A DNA stretch of 64,000 bases from Bacillota bacterium (lineage in GTDB: Bacteria > Bacillota > Clostridia > Tissierellales > Sedimentibacteraceae). A program made the translations under genes and the position numbers. Under the pieces are notes generated by a model. It did not search any database. It was not told the origin of the DNA and saw nothing but the letters and a program-made list of their open reading frames with translations. The stretch spans positions 1-64,000 of the forward strand of contig JAEWJT010000006.1 of NCBI GenBank assembly GCA_023386345.1, written 5' to 3'. This document shows positions 34,023-42,915 of this stretch, piece by piece (position 1 is the stretch's first letter; each line of letters starts with the position of its first letter).

Positions 34023-36506
34023 ATGTCTATAAAAATTGCATTAGCGGGTAATCCTAACAGTGGAAAGACGACGCTTTTTAATGCATTGACTGGTTCGAAT
34101 CAGTATGTTGGAAACTGGCCAGGTGTAACAGTTGAGAAAAAAGAGGGAAAATTAAAAGGGCATAAGGACGTGACAATAATAGATTTGCCAGGTATATATT
34201 CTCTTTCGCCATATACTCTTGAAGAAGTTGTTTCCAGAAACTATCTGATTGATGAACGTCCTGACGCAATTCTTAATATTGTAGATGGCACGAATATAGA
34301 AAGGAATTTATTTTTAAGTACACAGCTTACTGAACTTGGAATTCCTGTTGTTATGGCTATTAATATGATGGACATAGTAGAAAAAAATGGTGATGTTATT
34401 AATACTGCGAATCTTTCTAAAGCTCTTGGATGTAAGGTTGTCGAAATTTCTGCCTTGAAAGGTACAGGGGTTATGGAAGCGGCACAGGCTGCTGTGAAAA
34501 TGGCAGAGAATGGAAAAACTATTCCACAGCATAGTTTTTCTGGTAGTGTTGAACATACTATTGCTCATATTGAGGAAGCTGTGTTACATGATTTGCCTGA
34601 TGAACAACAACGTTGGTATGCTATAAAATTATTTGAACGTGATGAAAAAATCATTGAAAAATTAAAGCTTGAACAATCGGTTCTTAAACATATAGAAAAT
34701 GATATTAAAAACTGTGAGGCTGAGCTTGATGATGATAGCGAAAGCATTATCACAACTGAACGTTATCAATATATTGACCGTATAATTAAAAGCTGCTGTA
34801 AAGTTAAAAACAAAGGCAAAATGAGTACATCAGATAAAATTGACAAGGTTGTAACAAATAGATGGCTGGCACTACCAATATTTGCAATAATTATGTTTAT
34901 CGTTTATGCTATATCTGTTACAACTATTGGTACCTTAGCTACTGATTGGGCAAATGATGGTGTATTCGGTGATGGCTGGCATCTGTTAGGTATTGGCTCT
35001 GCTGATTATGAAGAAGCTACGGGTAATTATGATATAGAAATTGCCAAGAGGGATGCCTACATAGATGCTGCTGAAGAAGCGGGTATTGATGTAGAGGCAA
35101 TGCGTGCTACATTAGAAGAAGAGTCAGATGAAAATGTCATCAAAGAATTTTTAGAGCAGGCATCTTTAGCTGGAATTACGGCTGAAGCTAAAATCGAGGA
35201 TGAAGATGGAAATGTTGTTGAAATAATACCTGTGGCAATTCAAGATTTTGAGACTGCGTTAAAGGCAGAAGAACCAGACCCTGCAAGTTTTGGTGTATGG
35301 GTTCAAGGAATTCCTGTTTTGATGGAAAATTTATTAGATAAAGTAGAAACTGCTGACTGGTTAAAGTCTCTGATTCTTGAAGGAATCATAGCTGGTGTAG
35401 GTGCAGTATTAGGTTTTGTTCCACAAATTTTGATATTGTTCATATTCTTGGGCTTCTTAGAGGGATGTGGATACATGGCTCGTATAGCTTTCATTCTTGA
35501 TAGAATATTCCGTAGGTTTGGGCTTTCAGGTAAATCATTCATACCTATGCTTATAGGTAGTGGTTGCAGCGTTCCGGGAATCATGGCCTCACGTACGATA
35601 GAAAATGACCGTGATAGAAAAATGACTATAATGACAACTTCATTTATACCATGCGGTGCAAAGCTTCCGGTTATAGCCATGATTGCTGGTGCATTGTTCG
35701 GAGGATCGGTTTGGATTGGACCAAGTGCTTATTTTGTAGGTATCGCAGCAGTTATATGTTCTGGTATAATTTTGAAAAAGACAAAAATGTTTGAGGGTGA
35801 TGTAGCTCCATTTGTTATGGAACTTCCTGCTTACCACTGGCCGACTGTTGGTAGTGTGCTACGCAGTATGTGGGAACGTGGTTGGTCATTTATCAAAAAA
35901 GCAGGTACAATCATACTCTTGTCAACTATAGCAGTTTGGTTTACTTCTAACTATGGTTGGGAGAATGGTACATTTGGACAGGTAGAGATGGATAATAGTA
36001 TTCTTGCAGCTATAGGAAATTCTGTCGCATGGATATTTAGTCCTCTTGGTTGGGGTAACTGGAGAGCGTCAGTTGCTGCGGTTACTGGATTGGTTGCGAA
36101 AGAAAATATAGTTGGAACATTTGGAATCCTATATGGATTTGGAGAGGTTGCAGAAGATGGAATAGAAATGTGGGGTACACTTTCAGCAAGCTTCACAGCT
36201 TTATCAGCTTATTCTTTCCTAATATTTAATCTGCTTTGTGCTCCTTGCTTTGCAGCTATGGGTGCTATAAAGAGAGAAATGAATAATAAAAAATGGTTCT
36301 GGTTTGCTGTTGGATATCAAACAGGACTTGGATATATAGTAGCTCTCACATTCTATCAGCTTGCTATGTTATTTACAAAGGGTTCATTCGGATTTGGTAC
36401 AGTTGTAGCAATTCTTGCAGTTATCTTGTTTGTTTATATGCTACTTAAAAAACAAAAAAATATGAATAAACCGGGTTCAGAGATTAGAAAGGGGGCTAAT
36501 GCCTAA
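34023..36506 (+). CDS. feoB: ferrous iron transporter FeoB
   Basis: 827 residues. N-terminal G domain with G1 GNPNSGKTT, G3 DLPG, G4 NMMD; a helical GDI domain; then the membrane part with two Gate regions (GSGCSVPGIMASR and the IPCGAKLPV stretch). Between the first and second membrane helices is an acidic insert of about 95 residues (about 325-420), rich in Glu, Asp and Ala, which classical FeoB lacks; topology puts it outside the cell. AAAGGAGG precedes the ATG. It has its own palindromic operators and is followed by a Cys-rich peptide gene whose ATG overlaps its stop. Confidence 0.97.
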   Translation: MSIKIALAGNPNSGKTTLFNALTGSNQYVGNWPGVTVEKKEGKLKGHKDVTIIDLPGIYSLSPYTLEEVVSRNYLIDERPDAILNIVDGTNIERNLFLSTQLTELGIPVVMAINMMDIVEKNGDVINTANLSKALGCKVVEISALKGTGVMEAAQAAVKMAENGKTIPQHSFSGSVEHTIAHIEEAVLHDLPDEQQRWYAIKLFERDEKIIEKLKLEQSVLKHIENDIKNCEAELDDDSESIITTERYQYIDRIIKSCCKVKNKGKMSTSDKIDKVVTNRWLALPIFAIIMFIVYAISVTTIGTLATDWANDGVFGDGWHLLGIGSADYEEATGNYDIEIAKRDAYIDAAEEAGIDVEAMRATLEEESDENVIKEFLEQASLAGITAEAKIEDEDGNVVEIIPVAIQDFETALKAEEPDPASFGVWVQGIPVLMENLLDKVETADWLKSLILEGIIAGVGAVLGFVPQILILFIFLGFLEGCGYMARIAFILDRIFRRFGLSGKSFIPMLIGSGCSVPGIMASRTIENDRDRKMTIMTTSFIPCGAKLPVIAMIAGALFGGSVWIGPSAYFVGIAAVICSGIILKKTKMFEGDVAPFVMELPAYHWPTVGSVLRSMWERGWSFIKKAGTIILLSTIAVWFTSNYGWENGTFGQVEMDNSILAAIGNSVAWIFSPLGWGNWRASVAAVTGLVAKENIVGTFGILYGFGEVAEDGIEMWGTLSASFTALSAYSFLIFNLLCAPCFAAMGAIKREMNNKKWFWFAVGYQTGLGYIVALTFYQLAMLFTKGSFGFGTVVAILAVILFVYMLLKKQKNMNKPGSEIRKGANA

Positions 36507-36664
36507 TGGGTACTTTAGTTGTAGGTTTAATTGTTTTAGGTATCATGGGATTGGCTGTTTATAAGATATATAAGGATCGCAAAAATGGAAAAACTTGTGG
36601 GAGTGGCTGTGCAGGCTGTTCCCACGGTTGTAGTAGTTCAAAACCCCCTTTAAATAGGGGGTGA
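36506..36664 (+). CDS. FeoB-associated Cys-rich membrane peptide
   Basis: A 52-residue protein: one membrane helix (residues 3-20, VVGLIVLGIMGLAVYKIY), a basic stretch and a cysteine cluster C-x3-C-x2-C-x3-C (GKTCGSGCAGCSHGC). This is the pattern of the FeoB-associated Cys-rich family found after feoB in Firmicutes, probably an iron or iron-sulfur binding accessory. The ATG shares its A with the last base of the feoB stop (TAATG), so it is translationally coupled. Confidence 0.9.
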   Translation: MGTLVVGLIVLGIMGLAVYKIYKDRKNGKTCGSGCAGCSHGCSSSKPPLNRG

Positions 36665-36670
36665 AGATAG

Positions 36671-37045
36671 GTGCAGGATCTTACAAGCTCGCAAATAAGA
36701 TATCTACACACCATATACATGGAATGTGGAAATAATGAAGCTGTCCGCTCAGTGGATATTGCTCAAAAAATGGGAGTTACAAAAGCTTCTGTAAGCAGAA
36801 TGGTAAAGTTTTTTGCTGATTACGGCTTTATATCCGCAGAAAAATATGGAAAAATAAAGCTTATGCCAAAAGGCGAAAAAGAGGGAGCTGTTATTCACGA
36901 GAAAATAACACAAATTTATCCTTTTTTCGCAGATTATCTTGGGCTTGATAAATCAGAGGCTTTAGATAGCACCTATTCCTTTATTTATGGCTTTTCGGAT
37001 ACTTGCATCGAAAAACTGTTAAGAAAAGGATGGGATATGATATAG
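36671..37045 (+). CDS. second DtxR-family metal-dependent regulator
   Basis: 124 residues with a GTG start, preceded by GGGGTGAAG. Winged HTH (SVDIAQKMGVTKASVSRMVK) followed by a short metal-binding domain (IHEKITQIYPFFADYLGL). It lacks some of the His/Cys ligands seen in the other copy (32725), so its metal or mode may differ. Last gene of the feoB unit, which makes feedback control likely. Confidence 0.82.
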   Translation: MQDLTSSQIRYLHTIYMECGNNEAVRSVDIAQKMGVTKASVSRMVKFFADYGFISAEKYGKIKLMPKGEKEGAVIHEKITQIYPFFADYLGLDKSEALDSTYSFIYGFSDTCIEKLLRKGWDMI

Positions 37046-37118
37046 TTGTATTTACATAACTTGACAAATTTTAAGTTATGAATGGTATTCAAAAGAGAAA
37101 ATATTAAGGAGGTATCGA

Positions 37119-37424
37119 ATGTGTGTTGTAATTGTTGGTGGAAATGAATGTATGGTCTGCCAATACAAAGATATATGTCAAAATCACGGTTGTGAGGCAA
37201 AAATATTTGTAAAAGAGAGAGGTGCAATTAAAAAGAAGATGGGATGTCCTGACCTCTTGATTTTGTTCACAAACACTGTTTCTCACAAGATGGTAAACAG
37301 TGCAGTGGATGAGGCGAAACGAAATAAAATTCCTATTGCACGTGTACATACCAGTAGTGCATCAGCTTTAAATCAGGTCTTGATCCAGCATTGCAAGGCT
37401 CATCACTGTGGAACGGTTAGTTAA
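37119..37424 (+). CDS. DUF2325 protein
   Basis: 101 residues. DUF2325 proteins have a Rossmann-like fold starting CVVIVGGN and a C-terminal Cys/His part; here C13-x2-C16, C21 and C26-type residues appear early (MVCQYKDICQNHGC) and HCKAHHCG at the end, suggesting metal binding. Function unknown; frequent next to iron transport genes in clostridia. AAGGAGG precedes the ATG. Operator 4 overlaps its stop codon. Confidence 0.85.
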   Translation: MCVVIVGGNECMVCQYKDICQNHGCEAKIFVKERGAIKKKMGCPDLLILFTNTVSHKMVNSAVDEAKRNKIPIARVHTSSASALNQVLIQHCKAHHCGTVS

Positions 37425-37473
37425 AACTAACTCGAGATACATTGATACTATCTATGAGTTAGTGTTTGCTAAC
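37416..37473 (+). promoter_or_regulatory. operators 4 and 5 upstream of the DUF3793-flavodoxin unit
   Basis: GTTAGTTAAAACTAAC (37416-37431) and GTTAGTGTTTGCTAAC (37458-37473) are copies of the feo palindrome, 42 bases apart, followed by the DUF3793 start at 37529. A promoter between or around them is implied, with GATACTAT as a possible -10. Confidence 0.7.
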
Positions 37474-37528
37474 CTTGATGGTAAATTAATGAATTATACA
37501 TGATAGATTAAACAAGGGTGGTATCTAA

Positions 37529-38080
37529 ATGATAGATGGAAAATTAGTGAGGCATTGTTCTCCTACTTTAGCAGGTATGAAGACAGGAAATCTTTTTAAT
37601 TGTGGATTTGATTCTAAAATAGGTTTAATAGATGTCATTAATAAATGCAATCAAGAACTTTTACATAAAGGTATTTCTTTTACTATTCTTCGTATGCAAG
37701 AAAAATCGGCTTTGATATATGTTTTCAGACAATCAAAGCTTGAAGTAGATTTAAAAAAAGAGGGAGTTGCTGAATTTTTATCTTTATGTGGATACAAAGA
37801 AACATCTATTGAATATGCGATTAAACATCTTAAGCTTCGAATAGGATTAAATGACGACTTTCCTCACGAAATAGGTCTGTTTCTCGGTTATCCTCTTGGA
37901 GATGTGAAAGGCTTTATTGAAAATGGAGGAAAAAATTGCAAGCTCACAGGATGCTGGAAAGTTTACTGTGATGAGTGTGAAACTATGAAGCTATTTAAAA
38001 AATATAAAAGATGTACTGACATTTATTGTGAAATGTTTAAAAGAGGAAGGTCTGTTATGCAGCTAACAGTTGCTGCTTGA
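37529..38080 (+). CDS. DUF3793 protein
   Basis: 183 residues. Landmarks of this clostridial family: HCSPTLAGMKTGNLF at the start, FTILRMQEKSALIYVFR, FPHEIGLFLGYPLGDVKGFI and a Cys-containing GCWKVYCDE near the end. It is regularly found with flavodoxins and iron genes, suggesting a role in heme or iron handling, but no reaction is known. The gene sits under two GTTAG-N6-CTAAC operators and is followed by a flavodoxin at 58 bases. Confidence 0.87.
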   Translation: MIDGKLVRHCSPTLAGMKTGNLFNCGFDSKIGLIDVINKCNQELLHKGISFTILRMQEKSALIYVFRQSKLEVDLKKEGVAEFLSLCGYKETSIEYAIKHLKLRIGLNDDFPHEIGLFLGYPLGDVKGFIENGGKNCKLTGCWKVYCDECETMKLFKKYKRCTDIYCEMFKRGRSVMQLTVAA

Positions 38081-38138
38081 CATATATTAAAGAATAGTTT
38101 TATCTATTCTATAAAAATAAAAGAAAGAAGGATATTAT

Positions 38139-38561
38139 ATGAATAAAATTGCAGTTGTATATTGGAGTGGAACTGGTAATACAGAAAAAATGGCTGATAA
38201 AGTAGCTGAAGGGGTAAAGGCATCTGGAGCTGAGGTAAATGTTTTTACTGCTTCTGAATTTTCAGCAGATAAGATTGATGAATATAGCGCTATTGCTTTT
38301 GGTTGCCCGTCAATGGGATCAGAGGTGCTTGAAGAAAATGAGTTTGAGCCTATGTTTACAGAGTGTGAAACAAAATTAAAGGGTAAAAAAATTGCCTTGT
38401 TTGGTTCTTATGGATGGGGAGACGGACAGTGGATGAGAGATTGGGAAGAAAGATGTGCAGGTAATAGCATAATTCTTGCTTACGAAAGTGTCATATGTGG
38501 TGGAGAGCCTAATGCTGATATAGAAGAAGATTGCATAGCTTTAGGAAAGGCACTTGCGTAA
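38139..38561 (+). CDS. flavodoxin
   Basis: 140 residues, short-chain flavodoxin. The FMN phosphate loop is WSGTGNTEKMA (residues 8-18), the two isoalloxazine loops are CPSMGSE and YGWGDGQW. It carries single electrons in place of ferredoxin, typically when iron is scarce, in agreement with the iron-type operators upstream. AGAAAGAAGG precedes the ATG. Confidence 0.95.
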   Translation: MNKIAVVYWSGTGNTEKMADKVAEGVKASGAEVNVFTASEFSADKIDEYSAIAFGCPSMGSEVLEENEFEPMFTECETKLKGKKIALFGSYGWGDGQWMRDWEERCAGNSIILAYESVICGGEPNADIEEDCIALGKALA

Positions 38562-38613
38562 AGACAAAATTACTGAACAGTAGTAAAAAAATAATAAAAC
38601 TCTAAATATTGCA

Positions 38614-38647
38614 GGCATCGGTTAGCTATCGATAACCGATGCCTTTT
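38614..38647 (+). terminator. terminator after the flavodoxin gene
   Basis: GGCATCGGTTA pairs with TAACCGATGCC across 8 bases, then TTTT. Ends the iron locus. The following 160 bases show nothing. Confidence 0.85.
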
Positions 38648-38804
38648 CTCATTTAATAATAAGTAATTGTAAAACTAAGAAATTCAATATATAAAAATTT
38701 ACGCAAGAATTTAAAATAGAAAATTTAGTTTGAGGGGTCATAAAAGCTTGTTTTAGGACTCCCTCCTATGTTCCTATAATTCCTATGTATAAACCAGCAT
38801 AAAA

Positions 38805-39554
38805 TCATGGGTCTATTTCTTCATCATCTGGCGGTAATTGTTTATAGCACCACCACCATTCTCTGCAAGATAGACCTATCTTTGATGAATCTTCTACTCT
38901 TTTGACCACCTGATCATAAGTTTCTGGCGGAGTTACCATTACAGGTTGATTTGGAAACCAATTAGCTGGAGTTATAACATTATATTTATCTGATACTTGT
39001 AATGCGGTCAGCAATCTTAAAATTTCAGGTATGTTACGTCCGTTTGTTAGTGGATATATTAAAACTGCTCTTACTATTTGATGTGGATCAATTATAAGTA
39101 CATTGCGAGCTGCTTCTGTTTTGCTTACGTAACGTGAAATCATTCCATATTGTCTAGCTATATTGCCATTTACATCAGCTATTACAGGAAATGGTATGAC
39201 AACACCCTCTTCAGTATAAATATCATTTATCCATGCTAAATGCGAAAGATTAGTATTTATACTTAATGCTAAAACCTGAGCATTTCTTTCCTCAAATGAT
39301 TTATATATATTAGCAAATGAAAGATATTCAGTAGTGCATATTGGACTAAAAGCGCCGGGGTGAGAAAAGAATACTACCCATCTACCTTCAAAATCAGACA
39401 TTGTAATTACACCCATTGTTGTAACAGCTGTAAAATTTGGTGCTCTCATGCCAATAGACATGAGACCACAATTGTTTAAGGGAACTTCTCCATCAATGTT
39501 CATTATATTTTCAGTTGGAATTGACATAAGCTTGTAATCATCGCCATTCATCAT
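38805..39554 (-). CDS. peroxiredoxin (AhpC/Prx6-like)
   Basis: 249 residues. Thioredoxin-fold peroxidase with the peroxidatic loop HPGAFSPICTTE (usual form P-x3-T-x2-C; here Ser replaces Thr), W and R at the usual later sites (ARNVLIIDP) and the Prx6/Prx1-type C-terminal arm LLTALQVSDKYNVITPANW. The N-terminus is longer than usual by about 30 residues and the end, CREWWWCYKQLP, has two cysteines that could be resolving residues. Role: peroxide reduction. GGAGGTGAT precedes two adjacent ATG codons. Single gene. Confidence 0.9.
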   Translation of the reverse strand: MMNGDDYKLMSIPTENIMNIDGEVPLNNCGLMSIGMRAPNFTAVTTMGVITMSDFEGRWVVFFSHPGAFSPICTTEYLSFANIYKSFEERNAQVLALSINTNLSHLAWINDIYTEEGVVIPFPVIADVNGNIARQYGMISRYVSKTEAARNVLIIDPHQIVRAVLIYPLTNGRNIPEILRLLTALQVSDKYNVITPANWFPNQPVMVTPPETYDQVVKRVEDSSKIGLSCREWWWCYKQLPPDDEEIDP

Positions 39555-39741
39555 ATCACCTCCATTCTATTTTATGCACATTAATACTTTTGTTCCTCTA
39601 ATAGTTCGTTAAAATTTTATTTAAACGAATTAATGCAAAAATTACTTTTTTTATTTTTAATTTTGATATATAATTATTATAAATTATTTTTAAATAGGGA
39701 AAATTGAGATTAGCGTAATATAATAAATATTGGAGGATCTT

Positions 39742-40083
39742 ATGAAAATTGATGAAATTATCGGATTTTTAGATGCAGATTGCCTTACTGAAAAGGTGGA
39801 TAAAGATTATAATTATGCATTTGCAAGCGATTTGATGAGTGATGTATTAGCTCTTGCAAGTGAAGCTACAATTCTAATCACAGGTTTGAATAACCCTCAA
39901 ATTGTGAGAACTGCTGAGATGCTAGATATGTCTCTTATTATTTTAGTTAGAGGAAAAAAACCGAGCGAAGAAACTTTAGCCATTGCCAAGCAAACAAATA
40001 TAACTATATTAACGACAGATATGACAATGTATGAAACATGTGGTAAGCTGTACAAAGCAGGAATTTTGGCGTTGGAAATATGA
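39742..40083 (+). CDS. DRTGG-domain protein (first copy)
   Basis: 113 residues from ATG 39742, which follows GGAG; an upstream TTG is not used. A stand-alone DRTGG domain (ATILITGLNNPQIVRTAEML, IILVRGKKPS), a fold also found in phosphotransacetylases and CBS proteins, probably binding a nucleotide or other ligand. Such proteins recur in gene sets around group D [FeFe]-hydrogenase-like proteins. First of six tightly packed genes; its stop overlaps the next start (ATGA). Confidence 0.85.
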   Translation: MKIDEIIGFLDADCLTEKVDKDYNYAFASDLMSDVLALASEATILITGLNNPQIVRTAEMLDMSLIILVRGKKPSEETLAIAKQTNITILTTDMTMYETCGKLYKAGILALEI

Positions 40084-40508
40084 AAGGTACAAATTTCCTT
40101 AAAAGATATACATATGAAATCATTGCAAATGATTTTAATTTAGCAGGCAAAGGCTCAAGTGATATTAAAACAAATTTAAAAGCATTAGGAATAGACCCAA
40201 AGCTTATAAGAAGGATTGCAATAGTATCTTATGAGGCAGAGATAAACATAGTTATACATTCTTATGGCGGAAAATTATACTGTGATATTTATAAAGACAG
40301 AATTGTTGTAATTTCTGAGGATACAGGACCGGGTATACCAAATATTGACCTTGCATTGACTGAGGGGTATTCTACAGCTTCAAGCAAGGTTAGAGAGTTA
40401 GGATTTGGGGCTGGTATGGGACTTCCAAATATGAAAAGGTGGTCAGATGAATTTGAAATTACAAGTCAAAATGAAGGTACTAAAATAGAAATGACAGTTT
40501 TAATTTAA
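40080..40508 (+). CDS. GHKL ATPase-fold protein (RsbT/anti-sigma type)
   Basis: 142 residues. A serine kinase-like ATPase domain: the N box EAEINIVIHSYGG, the G1 box EDTGPGIPNID and G2 ELGFGAGMGLPNM. No dimerisation or sensor domain, as in RsbT and SpoIIAB anti-sigma kinases. It may phosphorylate a partner such as the DRTGG or hydrogenase-like protein, or act as a switch; partner unknown. Start overlaps the DRTGG stop. Confidence 0.85.
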   Translation: MKGTNFLKRYTYEIIANDFNLAGKGSSDIKTNLKALGIDPKLIRRIAIVSYEAEINIVIHSYGGKLYCDIYKDRIVVISEDTGPGIPNIDLALTEGYSTASSKVRELGFGAGMGLPNMKRWSDEFEITSQNEGTKIEMTVLI

Positions 40509-40529
40509 AATTTTGAAAGGGGTGCTAGC

Positions 40530-41777
40530 ATGGATTTTTCAATACTTTTAGACGAAAACAAATGTAGAGGCTGTACAAATTGCATGAAAAAATGTCCTAC
40601 TCAGGCGATTAGGATAAAAAATGAAAAGGCTGTGATTGACACAATAAAATGTATATATTGTGGTGAGTGCATAAAAGCCTGTCCCTATAATGCTTATACA
40701 GCAAATAATGTGAGAAAGAATAAAGTAATTAAAACTAAGTACTCAATAGTTATTCCATCGACTGCGATATATGGTCAATTTCCTAAGGGAACTAAGCTTA
40801 AAGATATACAAAATTCAATTAAAAGCTTGGGTTTTTCGTATGTATATGATGAGAGCTATGCAGCTGAATTAGCATCAAAGGTAATACATGAAAAAGTAAA
40901 GAAGCAAAGATTAATTAAGCCTATGATTTCAACTAACTGTCCAGCTATTGTAAGGCTAATCAAGATAAGATATATGTCTTTGATGGATAATCTTGTTACA
41001 GTTGAGTCTCCAATGGAAATTGCAGCAAGGCTTGCAAAACACAATGTGCACAATGAGTTTGACATACCTTTAGAGGACATAGTAGTGTATTATATATCAC
41101 CATGTCCTGCTGAAATGCTTACTATAACTAACCCTATAGGTGCTAAACGCTCAAGTATTGATTATGTTATACCTTTAAATTCAATTTATGGAGATTTATT
41201 AAGAGAAATTTCTAAGAATGATTACAGTCTAGGTGGCGCAGAGCCTTCAACTGAGGGTATAAAATGGGCAATATCCGGAGGACAATGTGAAACAGCAAAG
41301 ATAGATTCCTCAATCTCTGTTTACGGTATGCAGAATATAATTGATATTTTGGAAGAAATTGAAAATGGAAAGCTAAATGATGTAGATTATGTTGAGCTAT
41401 CTGCCTGTACCGAAGGATGTGTTGGAGGAGCTTTTACAGTTGAAAATCCATTTATAGCTAAAAGAAACATCAAGCATATAATTAAAAATACTAAAAATTC
41501 TACACAGCCTAATTTAGATATCAATAAATTTGAAGAATTATTCGACAGAAACTTCTTTGACATAGAAATAATAAACGATAATTATAATAAGGATAATCTT
41601 TCTTTAGCTGAGGCTATAGAGAGGATGGAGAGCATAGAAGCTATAGCAGCGATTTTACCTGGGCTTGATTGTGGTTCTTGTGGTTCTCCAACCTGTAGAG
41701 CATATGCAGAGGATGTGTATAATGGTCATGCAGATTTAGATGGTTGTGTGCTGTTAAAAACAAACAGAAAAAAATAG
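40530..41777 (+). CDS. [FeFe]-hydrogenase-like protein with ferredoxin domain (sensory/group D type)
   Basis: 415 residues. Two [4Fe-4S] motifs at the start (CRGCTNCMKKCP, CIYCGECIKACP), then the hydrogenase large-subunit domain with altered H-cluster motifs: TNCPAIVRLIK in place of TSCCPxW, SPCPAEM in place of MPCxxKxxE, and ACTEGCVGGA in place of MACxGGCxxGGG. The last 50 residues add a further cluster motif, DCGSCGSPTC. The changed motifs fit the putative sensory group D rather than a working hydrogenase. Fourth-row role as redox or H2 sensor is inference. Neighbours: GHKL ATPase before, DRTGG and PHP after, Rnf operon downstream. Confidence 0.88.
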   Translation: MDFSILLDENKCRGCTNCMKKCPTQAIRIKNEKAVIDTIKCIYCGECIKACPYNAYTANNVRKNKVIKTKYSIVIPSTAIYGQFPKGTKLKDIQNSIKSLGFSYVYDESYAAELASKVIHEKVKKQRLIKPMISTNCPAIVRLIKIRYMSLMDNLVTVESPMEIAARLAKHNVHNEFDIPLEDIVVYYISPCPAEMLTITNPIGAKRSSIDYVIPLNSIYGDLLREISKNDYSLGGAEPSTEGIKWAISGGQCETAKIDSSISVYGMQNIIDILEEIENGKLNDVDYVELSACTEGCVGGAFTVENPFIAKRNIKHIIKNTKNSTQPNLDINKFEELFDRNFFDIEIINDNYNKDNLSLAEAIERMESIEAIAAILPGLDCGSCGSPTCRAYAEDVYNGHADLDGCVLLKTNRKK

Positions 41778-41832
41778 TCACAAAGTGGCTTATATATTAA
41801 AAACAATTATTATAGAAAGGAATGTGAAATAG

Positions 41833-42180
41833 ATGAGATTAAAAGATTTATCAGAAAAGTTAAGTTGTGAAATGGCAAGTGGAAATGAAAATTTTGAAGA
41901 ATTAAGTACTATTGATGTTCCAATAGAAAATGTATATATAGGAGATTTGCTAAGTGTTGTTATGGCAAAGGCGAAGGAGCAATCTATATGGCTTACAATT
42001 CAAACACATTTGAATGTTATGGCAGTTGCAGAGCTTCTAGATATGGCTTGCATAATAGTTGTTGAAGGAATGGAAATAGAAGAGCAGACAATTAAAAAGA
42101 GCAATGAGCTGCATATACCAATTTTAAAAACAAAGGCTTCTGCTTATGAAATAGCGTGTAAGCTTCATGATTTAACTTAG
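41833..42180 (+). CDS. DRTGG-domain protein (second copy)
   Basis: 115 residues, same fold as the copy at 39742 (YIGDLLSVVMAKA, NVMAVAELLDMACIIVVEGM). The pair may form a heteromer. It follows AGAAAGGA by 12 bases, with an ATGTGA minimal frame between. Its stop is separated from the PHP gene by one base. Confidence 0.85.
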   Translation: MRLKDLSEKLSCEMASGNENFEELSTIDVPIENVYIGDLLSVVMAKAKEQSIWLTIQTHLNVMAVAELLDMACIIVVEGMEIEEQTIKKSNELHIPILKTKASAYEIACKLHDLT

Positions 42181-42181
42181 T

Positions 42182-42883
42182 ATGAAATATTTTTATGATT
42201 TTCATATACATTCTGACTTATCACCTTGTGCAGACAAGGATATGACACCTAATAATATTGTAAATATGGCATATATTAAAGGGCTAAATATGATTGCTGT
42301 GACTGATCATAACAGTATTGAGAATTATAGGGCTATAGAGAAAGTAGCAAAATGCTTGAATATTATGATTATTCCAGGTATAGAAATAAATACCAAAGAA
42401 GAAGTGCATATCTTGTCTTACTTTAGAGATTATAACTCTGCCAAAGCTGTGAGTGACTTGATATATGAGTCCTTGCCAGATATTTATAATAAAAAGAATA
42501 TTTTTGGTGAGCAAAATATTTACAATGAAAATGATGAAATAGTTGGAAGCTTGGATAAGCTTCTTATAAATGCAAGCAAATATTCTTTAAAGGAGATTTA
42601 TGAAATTGTAAATAATCACAATGGAATAATTGTTCCGGCTCACGTTAATAAAAAAAATAATGGAATTCTTGGTGTTCTAGGATTTTTCCCAAGTGATATT
42701 GAATTTGATTTTATAGAGCTGTCAAATACTACAGAACTGAATGAAAGAAATAAAAAAATAGTATCAAAGTATAAAAGGCTTGTGAATTCTGATGCACATA
42801 TGCTTGAGGATATATCCGAGCCTATAAATTATATTGAATTAGAAAAATCGGAAGATATTTTTAATTATTTGGGATTTAAATGA
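42182..42883 (+). CDS. PHP-domain phosphoesterase
   Basis: 233 residues. PHP fold metal sites: DFHIHSDLSPCA (HxH plus Asp), VTDHNS, PGIEIN, VPAHVNK and NSDAHM. Most such small PHP proteins hydrolyse phosphate esters or nucleotides (for example phosphatase YciV or RNase AM). Here it belongs to the hydrogenase-like module, suggesting turnover of a signalling molecule made or sensed there; unproven. Confidence 0.88.
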   Translation: MKYFYDFHIHSDLSPCADKDMTPNNIVNMAYIKGLNMIAVTDHNSIENYRAIEKVAKCLNIMIIPGIEINTKEEVHILSYFRDYNSAKAVSDLIYESLPDIYNKKNIFGEQNIYNENDEIVGSLDKLLINASKYSLKEIYEIVNNHNGIIVPAHVNKKNNGILGVLGFFPSDIEFDFIELSNTTELNERNKKIVSKYKRLVNSDAHMLEDISEPINYIELEKSEDIFNYLGFK

Positions 42884-42915
42884 AAGACAAGAAATGAGAT
42901 ACAAAGGAGGTAAAA

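Noticed and set aside
34078..36196. Several antisense open frames within feoB
   Set aside because: Shadows of a strongly conserved coding sequence with no initiation signals; the same holds for antisense frames in rnfC, rnfE, fbp and mrdA.
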